NCBI GenBank assembly: GCA_031287395.1
Contig: JAITTA010000313.1
Coordinates: forward strand, 1 to 14,662
Source: Dysgonamonadaceae bacterium
GTDB lineage: Bacteria > Bacteroidota > Bacteroidia > Bacteroidales > Azobacteroidaceae
Direction: 5' to 3'
Length of the DNA: 14,662 nt
The notes beneath the pieces were generated by a model. It searched no databases, was not told where the DNA came from, and worked only from the letters and a program-made list of their open reading frames with translations. Below, one piece after another: positions 6,764 through 13,941 of the stretch. Numbering within the stretch: the first letter of the stretch is position 1; every line of letters begins with the position of its first letter. The translations under genes were made by a program, and so were the position numbers.

Positions 6764-9372
6764 TTGATTACGGATTTAATTTTACGAAACAGGTTTTTGA
6801 ACGTTTTTGCTTCTTGTTTGTATATTATTCCGACACCTTGTGTCCTCTTTGCTTTTTCGAAGTATTGGTTATTCGTCACATCGTATGCCCGGAGTATAAC
6901 ATTTCCTGATTTTGTCAATTTCAACCGAATATCGAAATCTCCCGTAAAGTTATTATTATCTTCGACCGTTGAAGCATTCCGGTATCCGATATTACTGCTT
7001 ACAGTTACCCTGTCGTCAAATAAACGGGTAGAGACATTGACATCCATTTCCACATCCGACAGGTTCCTGTCACTGGTATGCAATTCGGTACCAATCGACC
7101 AGTTTTCGTTTAATACTCCGGACAATAAGTGGTTCAACTGGGATGTTATGGTCGAAGAGGCCAATGAAGCCCACAAATCGGTTTCCGTGTTCCGGGATTG
7201 TGAAGAGTTGACGGGATAAAATGCATTGAAAGCCAATAGATAGGCAACTTCTTTTATCTTAATATCATTGGTATACATAAGCCTGTCGGCCTTGCGTTTG
7301 ATTTCCTCTTTTTCTCCGGGAAATTCGATGTCATATTCCAGATTCATTTTGTTAAGGTCTCCGGAGACAGTCAAAACGGCATTAACAGGTATTCTAGTGG
7401 TGGACATGATATTCTCAAAGTTCTTATCCAATGTTGCCAAATCGGCCCTGGTAGAATAAACTGCCGTTATATTGAATGCCGTAGACATCGGATCTCCCCT
7501 GAAAGTCAACGTACCACCCTCCCGGATAGAAAATGATTTCTTTGTAATATTTTTAAGAGACAGAGTACTGTTTCCTTCTTTTATGGTGTACGTTCCAAAC
7601 AGAGTCCTCTTTGAATCGTTCATATCGTATGAAAAATCGATGTTTCCTGTTCCGGTAACGATTGCAGCATCTTTTGTCTGGGAATTGATGACTGCACCCA
7701 GTTTCAGGCCGGGGTCAACAATCAGGGACACATTCAACTTGACCGGAAGAGTCGATGTTGTGAGGGTTCTGCTACCGGTAGCGGAAGTTTGAACAGAATC
7801 CTCTCCGGTATTAATAAACGTGATGCTGTTGTAACGTCGAGCTTCTTCGGCTGTTTCGGGGACTGTAATCATGATCACTGAATTGCTGCTGTTGGTAAGG
7901 CGTGCATCCAGTTCAATATTTTTTTCTTTACTTGTAATATTGACATCTCCGTTAATACGCAGATTCCCGTAAAACAAGCTGTCGGTTTGAAGGGCATTAT
8001 TCAAAACCAGAAAGTTTTTGAAAATTAATTTCAATTGGGGATCAAAGGACGTACCGTGTTGATGCCTGATATTTCCATTCAGGAAAGCCGTCTGATTATT
8101 TTCGTCGGTAATACGGAGATTGTCAATATCAATTTGTTGGTGGGTGATGCGGATAGTATCCGAAATTCTGTATTGTGTATTCAACATGCTGATTCCAATA
8201 TTGGCATCGTTCACAAAAAGTATTCCCGCCAGTTCGGGTGTTTTCATACTTCCTGTTACTTTGACCGAAGCCCCCAATTCTCCCCTTAACCCGAAGAGGG
8301 TGCCGGCGGTAAAAGGAGTAAGCCAATCCAGAGGAATTTTATGAATATCGATGTCCGCCTGAATACGGTCTTTTTGCGGAAAAGCCCGGCCGGTAACAGT
8401 TAAACTCCGGATACTGTCGCGTACCAGATCGATTTTGAATATCAGTCCCTGAACCTCATTGTTCCAGCCGCTAATCAGATTCATTGTTCCTATTTTTTCT
8501 CCTTCGATATTGATGTCTTTAACCGAAAATCCTTTGGTAGAGATAAAAGGGGTGGTCAATAACTGCTTGAAAATTATTTCTCCGTTGGCTTCTCCGTTCA
8601 AATTCGTACTCACTTTGAAAATATCGGATAAAGTCTTCAATTGAAACCGGGAAATATTCAGTTTCAAGCTATCGGAAGAATTTTCAGAGACATCTCCTTC
8701 TATTTTCAGGTATTCGGTGTCGGAATGTGCCAGGGAAAAGTTCCGGATCCGGTATTTCTCTTCTGTTAAAAACAAAGAAACCTGCGAGGGCGAGAGCTTG
8801 AATTGTTGATTGTTTATCTCCAATTCTCCCGGTTGGATATTTATTTCAATTCTTTCCGGTTTGTTTTTTTTGTCGAATTCAGGATATACATCTGCCGCCA
8901 ATTTTCCGGAAACATGCATTTGAGGCGTTTTGTTGCTAAGGCCCACAGACAGGTTGAGTCCTTTTTCGATGGTTTGTACGTTGAGTTTGACATTCAGGCT
9001 GTCTTCTTTTGATTCGTAACTTTGGGTAGAAGCCTCTAAATTTATTTTCCGGAGTATCGTATCTGTTTCGAGATTTATAAGAGTATTGGAAAACCGTTTA
9101 TTATTGAACAGGATCCCGGAAATATCGGCTTGTAAACCGAATGACGATTCGTTTGCATTGTACCTGCCTTTTACAGAGCCGTTTCCAACGATCATAAACG
9201 GTAAATCAAATGCTTTTTCGATGGAATCCGAATGTTTGAAATTGAGATTGAAATCCAACCGGTCGGTCGATTTTATTTTCTTTTTGGATGCAATGGAAAC
9301 GAATGTTTCGTATTCTGATAACGTTTGCAGGAACCCTTCTCCAATAGTATTTAGCCTGAAGTTTCCCATCAA
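6760..9372 (-). CDS. tamB: TamB, C-terminal part downstream of an in-frame amber codon
   Basis: This 870-codon stretch holds most of TamB, a long periplasmic beta-helical bridge that works with TamA/TamL in outer-membrane assembly and lipid transport. The C-terminal TamB/DUF490 domain is clear: LPVKLNVSLIVDPGL, GTGNIDFSYD, LFGTYTIKEG, FSIREGGTLTFRGDP, AVYSTRADL, and the ending TQGVGIIYKQE. The frame is the same as that of the upstream part (9433-11049) and is open without another stop back to TAG 9435-9433. The 20 codons between that TAG and 9372 also fit the family (NLKIISDILDVSLMGNF). The TTG at 9372 and the ATG at 9369 are only the first possible restarts and lie inside a conserved domain, so they are unlikely natural starts. 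The piece therefore looks like one half of a split gene. It ends in TGA, overlapping the tamL start by ATGA. Confidence 0.85.
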   Translation of the reverse strand: MMGNFRLNTIGEGFLQTLSEYETFVSIASKKKIKSTDRLDFNLNFKHSDSIEKAFDLPFMIVGNGSVKGRYNANESSFGLQADISGILFNNKRFSNTLINLETDTILRKINLEASTQSYESKEDSLNVKLNVQTIEKGLNLSVGLSNKTPQMHVSGKLAADVYPEFDKKNKPERIEINIQPGELEINNQQFKLSPSQVSLFLTEEKYRIRNFSLAHSDTEYLKIEGDVSENSSDSLKLNISRFQLKTLSDIFKVSTNLNGEANGEIIFKQLLTTPFISTKGFSVKDINIEGEKIGTMNLISGWNNEVQGLIFKIDLVRDSIRSLTVTGRAFPQKDRIQADIDIHKIPLDWLTPFTAGTLFGLRGELGASVKVTGSMKTPELAGILFVNDANIGISMLNTQYRISDTIRITHQQIDIDNLRITDENNQTAFLNGNIRHQHGTSFDPQLKLIFKNFLVLNNALQTDSLFYGNLRINGDVNITSKEKNIELDARLTNSSNSVIMITVPETAEEARRYNSITFINTGEDSVQTSATGSRTLTTSTLPVKLNVSLIVDPGLKLGAVINSQTKDAAIVTGTGNIDFSYDMNDSKRTLFGTYTIKEGNSTLSLKNITKKSFSIREGGTLTFRGDPMSTAFNITAVYSTRADLATLDKNFENIMSTTRIPVNAVLTVSGDLNKMNLEYDIEFPGEKEEIKRKADRLMYTNDIKIKEVAYLLAFNAFYPVNSSQSRNTETDLWASLASSTITSQLNHLLSGVLNENWSIGTELHTSDRNLSDVEMDVNVSTRLFDDRVTVSSNIGYRNASTVEDNNNFTGDFDIRLKLTKSGNVILRAYDVTNNQYFEKAKRTQGVGIIYKQEAKTFKNLFRKIKSVIK

Positions 9373-9432
9373 GGATACATCAAGGATATCGGAAATGATT
9401 TTCAGGTTTTTACTGTCGTTATCCGAAGCGGT

Positions 9433-9435
9433 CTA
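9433..9435 (-). other. tamB: In-frame TAG (amber) codon inside tamB
   Basis: On the minus strand the reading is ...CAA ATC GAT TAG ACC GCT TCG GAT..., with no change of frame across the stop; 11070 and 9372 are in the same phase. One base change at this codon (for example from CAG, AAG or GAG) would give a single 1429-residue TamB, the usual size for the family in Bacteroidales. recR in this window ends in a normal TAG, and no other gene here has an internal TAG, so a general reassignment of the codon is not supported. Confidence 0.9.
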
Positions 9436-11049
9436 ATCGATTTGTATCCGGTTATCATAGAAAGTATTTTTACCGGTTTTGAACGACAGGCTGTCGAAAG
9501 TCAGTGAAGCCTCCATTTTTTCAGGGTTGAACCCTCTGACGTCCGCCGTTATGCAGGCATATAATTCTGTTCCGGGACAAGAAGGAAGCCAGTTGGTCGT
9601 ATCCAATCTGAGGTGATTGATTTTTGCACTCAAGTGAATGGATTCTTTTGCCGGATGCAGATTTGCAGATACCGAAATTTCAAGAGGAACATGGGGGTCC
9701 CTGCTTACGAGATTCATACGAATACGGTCATTAAGATAAGTTCCGTGTGCGTACACGTTCCGATAAGTATAGTTGTTATATCTGAACCGGTCTATATTCA
9801 ACCGGATGTCGACATGAGCTACCCCTGTATTATAAACATAACCTGCCTTTCCGGTCACTGCTAATTTCGCAATACCGGAAGAAGACTTCAAGTCCAGATC
9901 GAAATCCGGTAATGTTCCTGTTATTTTCCCTGAAAAATCCGTATCTCCGGTATTTATAATTTCCCAGGATTGGAAACCTTGAACTTTTTTCATTCCTTTT
10001 TCGCTCAAATGCAATCTGTTGATATGGATTTCCAAAGGGGAAGTTTCCCAACGGTTAAAATCGGCAATGCGTGCAGCTATGTCTAAAGAGAGGAGATCGC
10101 CCAAAGAAGCCTGCAGTCCGGAAATGTTGATTTCCGGAAACCGCCCTTCAGATCTACCGGTCAGTATTAAAAAATCCTTCAGATCGGCTGGTACCGGGAT
10201 GAAAGCTTTTAAATCTCCGGGATAGATTACACTTTTTCCCAGGATTAATACATAAGCAGCCTTTGAGAACACTTCGTTCATTTCTATTCCGGTGTAGTCC
10301 AGCTGAAAAGATTTTAAATTGAATTCGGACAGGGGTAATTGCAGAATCAGGTTTTCCAGTTTCAGTTTTTTTTCTCCGGACTTCAAATCGGCCTGTAGAT
10401 TTTTCAGTTCGAATCCGCTTTGTTCTTTGAATGCCAGTCGTTTCAATCTAACATCCAGGTTTTCCGGATCAATGGATTTAAGCTGTACCTCCAAATCAAA
10501 ATCAGTTAAATGAATCTGATTTGGATCAAAAAAACCGACATCTGAAGTCTCTTCCGAAGAAATACAATACTTGATATTTCCTTCTTTAATTTTCAACTCA
10601 TCGATTTCAACAATCATTCCGGTAGTTTTTCCTGTTTTTGTCGTATCATCTGAAGCAAAGGCATCGATGAAGAATTGAAAATTTAAAGGGGAATTCAAGC
10701 TGTCGCGATAAATATTTGCGGTAACATGATCCAATTCGACCGATCTTATCAACAAACGATTTTTCAACAGTTGTCCGGCATCAAGACTTGCTGTTAAATT
10801 TCCAATATAGAGTAAAGGATTTCCTTTCAGGTCTGAAATCCGCACCTCGTTAAGAAGTAGCTTATCGAAAGGACGAAACGATAATTGACCGATACTTATT
10901 TTATTTCCCGTCTTTTTCATGACCTCTTTCAGGGCAATATCTTTTAGTTTCTGCTGGACAGGCGGCATCCATAACAGTAGATAAATTAACAGAATCAAAG
11001 CCGGAACAGCAATGATAATGCTCAGTAATATGCGTTTAAGCCATTTCAT
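9433..11049 (-). CDS. tamB: TamB, N-terminal part ending at an in-frame amber codon
   Basis: This is the N-terminal 538 residues of TamB. The start MKWLKR leads into a single signal-anchor segment (about residues 7-27 from this start) and then the conserved opening VQQKLKDIALKEVMKKTGNKISIGQLSFRPF, which is split here by chance over the AsmA-like region: VQQKL, then TGNKISIGQ, then LLLNEVRISD. The rest is repetitive beta-strand-rich sequence of the AsmA/TamB type. It lacks the C-terminal DUF490 domain, which follows in the same frame after TAG. I chose 11049 over the in-frame ATG at 11070 because MKWLKR is a typical N-terminus and because 11070 lies within the divergent promoter palindrome. 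Alone, this product would be membrane-anchored but would lack the part that reaches the outer membrane partner TamL. Confidence 0.8.
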   Translation of the reverse strand: MKWLKRILLSIIIAVPALILLIYLLLWMPPVQQKLKDIALKEVMKKTGNKISIGQLSFRPFDKLLLNEVRISDLKGNPLLYIGNLTASLDAGQLLKNRLLIRSVELDHVTANIYRDSLNSPLNFQFFIDAFASDDTTKTGKTTGMIVEIDELKIKEGNIKYCISSEETSDVGFFDPNQIHLTDFDLEVQLKSIDPENLDVRLKRLAFKEQSGFELKNLQADLKSGEKKLKLENLILQLPLSEFNLKSFQLDYTGIEMNEVFSKAAYVLILGKSVIYPGDLKAFIPVPADLKDFLILTGRSEGRFPEINISGLQASLGDLLSLDIAARIADFNRWETSPLEIHINRLHLSEKGMKKVQGFQSWEIINTGDTDFSGKITGTLPDFDLDLKSSSGIAKLAVTGKAGYVYNTGVAHVDIRLNIDRFRYNNYTYRNVYAHGTYLNDRIRMNLVSRDPHVPLEISVSANLHPAKESIHLSAKINHLRLDTTNWLPSCPGTELYACITADVRGFNPEKMEASLTFDSLSFKTGKNTFYDNRIQID

Positions 11050-11058
11050 CCTATCTTG

Positions 11059-11080
11059 CAAAAATAACATTTTATTTTTG
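11059..11080. promoter_or_regulatory. Palindromic pair of divergent -7 boxes between tamB and yqgE
   Basis: CAAAAATAA (11059-11067) and TTATTTTTG (11072-11080) are exact inverted copies around a 4-base centre. Each arm contains TATTTTTG, which fits the -7 pattern TAnnTTTG, one facing tamB and one facing yqgE. Neither has a TTG at the usual 19-21 base spacing, so promoter function is uncertain; the palindrome could equally be an operator. The tamB-facing box ends only 9 bases before the ATG at 11049, which would give an almost leaderless mRNA. Confidence 0.4.
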
Positions 11081-11101
11081 ATAAGGTTTAAAACAATTCT
11101 T

Positions 11102-11132
11102 TTGTGATTTTCAATAAAATGTTTTATATTGC
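11102..11132 (+). promoter_or_regulatory. yqgE: Candidate promoter for yqgE
   Basis: TTG (11102-11104) is followed by 20 bases and then TATATTGC, which matches only part of TAnnTTTG. If used, transcription would start about 20 bases before the ATG at 11161, which favours that start over the in-frame ATGs at 11104 and 11119. The match is imperfect. Confidence 0.3.
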
Positions 11133-11160
11133 GGGTTCAAACAATAAAAACATTTGCATA

Positions 11161-11757
11161 ATGTCCAGTCAGTTTGATATGTTTCGTATAGAAAACAATC
11201 ACATTGTTCCCGAAAAGGGAAATGTGTTGATCTCAGAACCGTTTCTTAACGACCGGTATTTCGGGAGGAGTATAATTCTATTGGTAGAACACGATAACAT
11301 TCACGGAACGATGGGATTTGTTTTGAACAAGCCTTTAAAACGCAGGTTGAATGATTTCTTCCCGGAATTGAAGGAATTACCTGATATTCCGCTTTTTCAG
11401 GGAGGTCCTGTAGGAATGGACCGGGTGTTTTTTATACATACTCTTGGAGATACGATTCCGGGAACGGAAAATCTCGGAGACGGGTTGTATTTCGACGGCG
11501 ATTTCGACATGATTAAAACTTATATTATGGAAGGGAATCCGGTCGATAACAAAGTTAAATTTTTCCTGGGTTATTCCGGTTGGGATCAAAACCAGTTGGA
11601 ACATGAAATATCCCGTAATTCGTGGCTTGTAAGCCGGCCGGATAAAGCCAGGGCAATGAGTGTCGAGGGTGAAATCAGTTGGAAAAAAGCGCTTTATGCT
11701 CTCGGTGATAAATACAAGTCCTGGGCGAACTTTCCCAAGCGACCTTTCATGAACTGA
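11161..11757 (+). CDS. yqgE: YqgE/AlgH family protein
   Basis: This is a 198-residue protein of the YqgE/AlgH (DUF179) family, widespread in bacteria, structurally known, but without a settled biochemical role. Family landmarks: VPEKGNVLISEPFLND near the N-terminus, FGRSIILLVEHD, GTMGFVLNKPL, FQGGPVGMDRVFFIHT, FFLGYSGWDQNQLEHEI, and the C-terminal segment WKKALYALGDKY. The frame is open further upstream (ATGs at 11104 and 11119), but MSSQFDMFRIENN at 11161 matches the start and length usual in Bacteroides relatives, and the upstream codons overlap a candidate promoter. It is the only plus-strand gene seen, divergent from tamB and convergent with the GNAT gene, whose stop lies 22 bases away. 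The stop is TGA. Confidence 0.93.
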   Translation: MSSQFDMFRIENNHIVPEKGNVLISEPFLNDRYFGRSIILLVEHDNIHGTMGFVLNKPLKRRLNDFFPELKELPDIPLFQGGPVGMDRVFFIHTLGDTIPGTENLGDGLYFDGDFDMIKTYIMEGNPVDNKVKFFLGYSGWDQNQLEHEISRNSWLVSRPDKARAMSVEGEISWKKALYALGDKYKSWANFPKRPFMN

Positions 11758-11778
11758 TTGCTGATTGTTTGATAGGAA

Positions 11779-12315
11779 TCAGACATCCGGCTTTGAATTG
11801 ATTAGTTGCAGTACATTGACATCTTCAAAACAATCTTTGTATTTCAGCCATTGTTTAAGACATCCTGTTTGCAGGTATCCGCAGTTAATAAACAACTTCA
11901 TGCCTGCAGTATTGTTCCGGGGAACATGAGCATAAAGCTGTTTTAAAAGGAGAAAATCAAAAGCATATTCCTTAAGCAAATCCAGCACCTGGGAACCAAG
12001 ACCGTTTTTCCTGTAGCCGGAATCCAGCAAAATCCCCACTCCGGCCCTCAGATTCATCGGGTCGAAGTCGTACAAATCGATCGTTCCGATAGTCTTGTTA
12101 TTTTCTTTCAATACCACCATCAGACGGAGTTGACGGGATTGGAAAATATCGCGGCGTGATTCGGAGATATACTCTCTCAATGCAAATTTTGAAAACGGAG
12201 CAAGTGTTGTCCCGTAAACCCATAAATCGGATTCATTTTCCCAACGGTAAAGGACATCCAGGTCTTCAGGTTCTAAAGCCCGGAGCCCGATTGAATTGTT
12301 TTCCAACAGAGCCAT
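11779..12315 (-). CDS. GNAT family N-acetyltransferase
   Basis: This is a 178-residue cytoplasmic acetyltransferase that uses acetyl-CoA, of the RimJ/RimL/SpeG-like branch. The N-terminus IGLRALEPEDLDVLYRWEN is typical. IGTIDLYDFDP forms the central strands, GYRKNGLGSQVL (about 110-121) is the acetyl-CoA pyrophosphate loop (R/QxxGxG), and PRNNTAGMKLFINCGYLQTG is motif B. The substrate cannot be named; SpeG-like diamine acetylation is possible but unproven. The start at 12315 lies 50 bases inside the upstream glycosyltransferase gene in another frame. Moving it downstream would remove the conserved LRALEPEDL strand, so the overlap is probably real and suggests coupled translation. The stop is TGA. 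Confidence 0.92.
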   Translation of the reverse strand: MALLENNSIGLRALEPEDLDVLYRWENESDLWVYGTTLAPFSKFALREYISESRRDIFQSRQLRLMVVLKENNKTIGTIDLYDFDPMNLRAGVGILLDSGYRKNGLGSQVLDLLKEYAFDFLLLKQLYAHVPRNNTAGMKLFINCGYLQTGCLKQWLKYKDCFEDVNVLQLINSKPDV

Positions 12316-13396
12316 ATTTTTCGATGTTTTGATCTGTTAATACAATGTCGGATGCAATCATTACCCGGTTTTCGGGATAATAGATCCAAAAACGGTTTTT
12401 CTTGTTTTTTGATGAATCCATATAAGATATGATTTCTCCGAATGTTTTTTCTCGTGTATCGAATACGATCTCTTTCGCTGATACATAATTGCCGTTATCA
12501 TTTTCTTCTTTCCCCTCGCGACGGTATCCGGCCATCCATTTTTCACTCTTCAGGATCAACCTTTTGATGGCGGATATTCCACCTGTCAGGTAAATACCGC
12601 AATAGACCAGGTAAGTGTAATACCAGTTATAATGAGGATAATGCTTTTTGAAAAAAATCAACATAGCCTCATAAAAAATCTTCACATATTTTAAATCCTT
12701 TTTAGTGCTTTCTCCCTTGTAATGGATGATTCTTTCCGGTAAATAATAATTTTTGTACCCCGATAAAGTGATGCGATAGGAAAGGTCGATGTCTTCTCCA
12801 TACATGAAAAAAGTTTCATCCAATAAGCCTGTTTTCTCAAGCGTTTTTCGTCTCAGGAGCATGAATGCTCCGGCTAGCACATCGACCTGATGGATTTCAT
12901 TTTCATCCAGGTATCTCAAATAATATTTTGCAAAAATACGGGAATGAGGAAATAGCCTGGCAATTCCGCTCATTTTACAAAAGGAATTCCACGGAGAAGG
13001 AAACCCTCGTTTTGACTCCGGCAGGAATGCTCCGTAGCCGTCGATCATCCGGACTCCCAATCCCCCTCCGTCGGGATGTTCGTCCATGAATCGACAAATA
13101 ATATCAAAAGTATCTTCTGCGACTACGGTATCCGGATTTAATAACAAAATGTACTCTCCTCCGGACAATTTGATGGCCTGGTTATTCGCTCTCGAAAAAC
13201 CCGGATTATCTTCGTTTTCGATAAATACAACTCCCGGGAATTTAGGTTTGAGATATCCGGTCGAACCGTCTGAAGAATGGTTATCTACAACAAAAATTTC
13301 AGCCTCCATGTTTTTAGTGGCTTCAAGTACCGAGAGTAAACACTGCTCTACATAATACTTGACGTTGTAATTGACAATAACGACAGACAACTTCAT
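12266..13396 (-). CDS. Family 2 glycosyltransferase (rhamnosyltransferase-like) with short C-terminal tail
   Basis: This 376-residue GT-A enzyme probably transfers a sugar from a nucleotide donor in surface polysaccharide or glycan synthesis. Features are MKLSVVIVNYN at the N-terminus, VVDNHSSDGS (36-45), NPGFSRANNQA (64-74), LLLNPDTVV (84-92) with the metal-binding NPD, LAGAFMLLRR (174-183), the acceptor-side GEDIDLSYR (200-208) and HYKGES (225-230). One hydrophobic segment at about 261-279 could touch the membrane. Residues about 303-352 resemble the end of a Rossmann-like domain seen at the C-terminus of longer Bacteroidota GT2 proteins (EIVFDTRE, FGEIISYM, YYPEN), without its nucleotide-binding start. 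Donor and acceptor are unknown. The gene starts 9 bases after the HAD gene and its last 50 bases overlap the GNAT gene. The stop is TGA. Confidence 0.93.
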   Translation of the reverse strand: MKLSVVIVNYNVKYYVEQCLLSVLEATKNMEAEIFVVDNHSSDGSTGYLKPKFPGVVFIENEDNPGFSRANNQAIKLSGGEYILLLNPDTVVAEDTFDIICRFMDEHPDGGGLGVRMIDGYGAFLPESKRGFPSPWNSFCKMSGIARLFPHSRIFAKYYLRYLDENEIHQVDVLAGAFMLLRRKTLEKTGLLDETFFMYGEDIDLSYRITLSGYKNYYLPERIIHYKGESTKKDLKYVKIFYEAMLIFFKKHYPHYNWYYTYLVYCGIYLTGGISAIKRLILKSEKWMAGYRREGKEENDNGNYVSAKEIVFDTREKTFGEIISYMDSSKNKKNRFWIYYPENRVMIASDIVLTDQNIEKYGSVGKQFNRAPGFRT

Positions 13397-13405
13397 AATA
13401 GTTAT

Positions 13406-13867
13406 TCAATAACTTTTTTTCCCGGTTTTATCCAATGCTTCTCCTAAACGGATAAAAAAATTCTTTTTTACAGGTCTTGAATTCGTTTCTCCCTGTTTTA
13501 GTAATTCGTTGAAATCGAATAAACTACACCCTCCGGAACGAACCAGGTTGTAAATAATCCCCCAGTCAGGCAATCCCCCCAAATTTCTATCATCGATAAA
13601 CAGGTCCACAGCAAGCTTTCTGGGCCTGGTAAATAGTTCTTCATCCGGCTCATTTTTGTTTACAGCATAAAACTCTATTCCTTTTTCTCTGCAATAATTT
13701 ACGGCTTCTTCAAGGTATTCCCCTTCCCGGACAGTCCATAAAATCAGTTTATGCTCTCCGCTTTCCTGGATTTTTTTTAATGTTTCGATTGCAAAAGGAA
13801 TTGGTTTCCCTATGTATGGGTAGTCGTGCTCTACAATGGTTCCGTCAAAATCTACTGCAATGGTCAT
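13406..13867 (-). CDS. HAD superfamily phosphatase-like protein (BT0820-like)
   Basis: This is a 153-residue compact HAD-fold protein. Motif I is DFDGTI (residues 6-11; Asp6 nucleophile, Asp8 acid/base), motif II is the Thr in LILWTVREGE (about Thr45), motif III is probably Lys84 in RPRKLAVD, and motif IV is FIDDRN (90-95) with Asp92/Asp93. There is little room for a cap domain, so the substrate may be large or the specificity broad. It resembles the small Bacteroides HAD protein BT0820, whose substrate I do not know. It is followed 9 bases later by the glycosyltransferase, consistent with an operon. It lies 74 bases after recR, across a hairpin. The last about 25 residues are basic and not conserved in appearance. 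The stop is TGA. Confidence 0.88.
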   Translation of the reverse strand: MTIAVDFDGTIVEHDYPYIGKPIPFAIETLKKIQESGEHKLILWTVREGEYLEEAVNYCREKGIEFYAVNKNEPDEELFTRPRKLAVDLFIDDRNLGGLPDWGIIYNLVRSGGCSLFDFNELLKQGETNSRPVKKNFFIRLGEALDKTGKKSY

Positions 13868-13899
13868 ATCCGTTTTATGTTTTACATTTTTATATTTTT

Positions 13900-13926
13900 T
13901 ATCGTACGTAAACCAATCGTACGATA
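13900..13926. repeat. Inverted repeat containing CGTACG between recR and the HAD gene
   Basis: TATCGTACG (13900-13908) and CGTACGATA (13918-13926) are exact 9-bp inverted copies with a 9-base loop. Each arm also contains the self-palindrome CGTACG. On the minus strand it lies 16 bases after the recR stop but is followed by A-rich, not T-rich, sequence, so a rho-independent terminator reading is weak. It could be an attenuating hairpin or a binding site in the leader of the HAD gene. Confidence 0.5.
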
Positions 13927-13941
13927 CAAAACTTATTTATC

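Noticed and set aside
9367..9372. Independent start of a separate gene at TTG 9372 or ATG 9369
   Set aside because: The point lies inside a stretch that reads as continuous TamB sequence (SDILDVSL before, MGNFRLNTIG after), with no promoter-like sequence or signal peptide for a periplasmic protein. It is listed only as the first possible restart.
9433..9435. Genome-wide reassignment of TAG to an amino acid
   Set aside because: recR ends in TAG at the usual family length, and no other gene in the window has an internal TAG. A single codon in one gene is better explained by mutation, error or local readthrough.
11050..11070. TamB start at the ATG at 11070
   Set aside because: This ATG sits in the centre of the promoter-like palindrome, and the seven extra residues (MLFLQDR) add nothing conserved. 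MKWLKR at 11049 gives a normal signal-anchor start, although 11070 cannot be strictly excluded.
11104..11160. N-terminal extension of YqgE from the ATG at 11104
   Set aside because: The extra 19 residues (MIFNKMFYIAGSNN...) have no family counterpart that I recognise and overlap a candidate promoter. The start at 11161 gives the usual length.
11761..11782. Hairpin CTGATT/AATCAG between the convergent yqgE and GNAT genes as a bidirectional terminator
   Set aside because: The stem is only 6 bp with a 10-base loop, has no T-tract on either side, and overlaps the GNAT stop codon. That is too weak to call.
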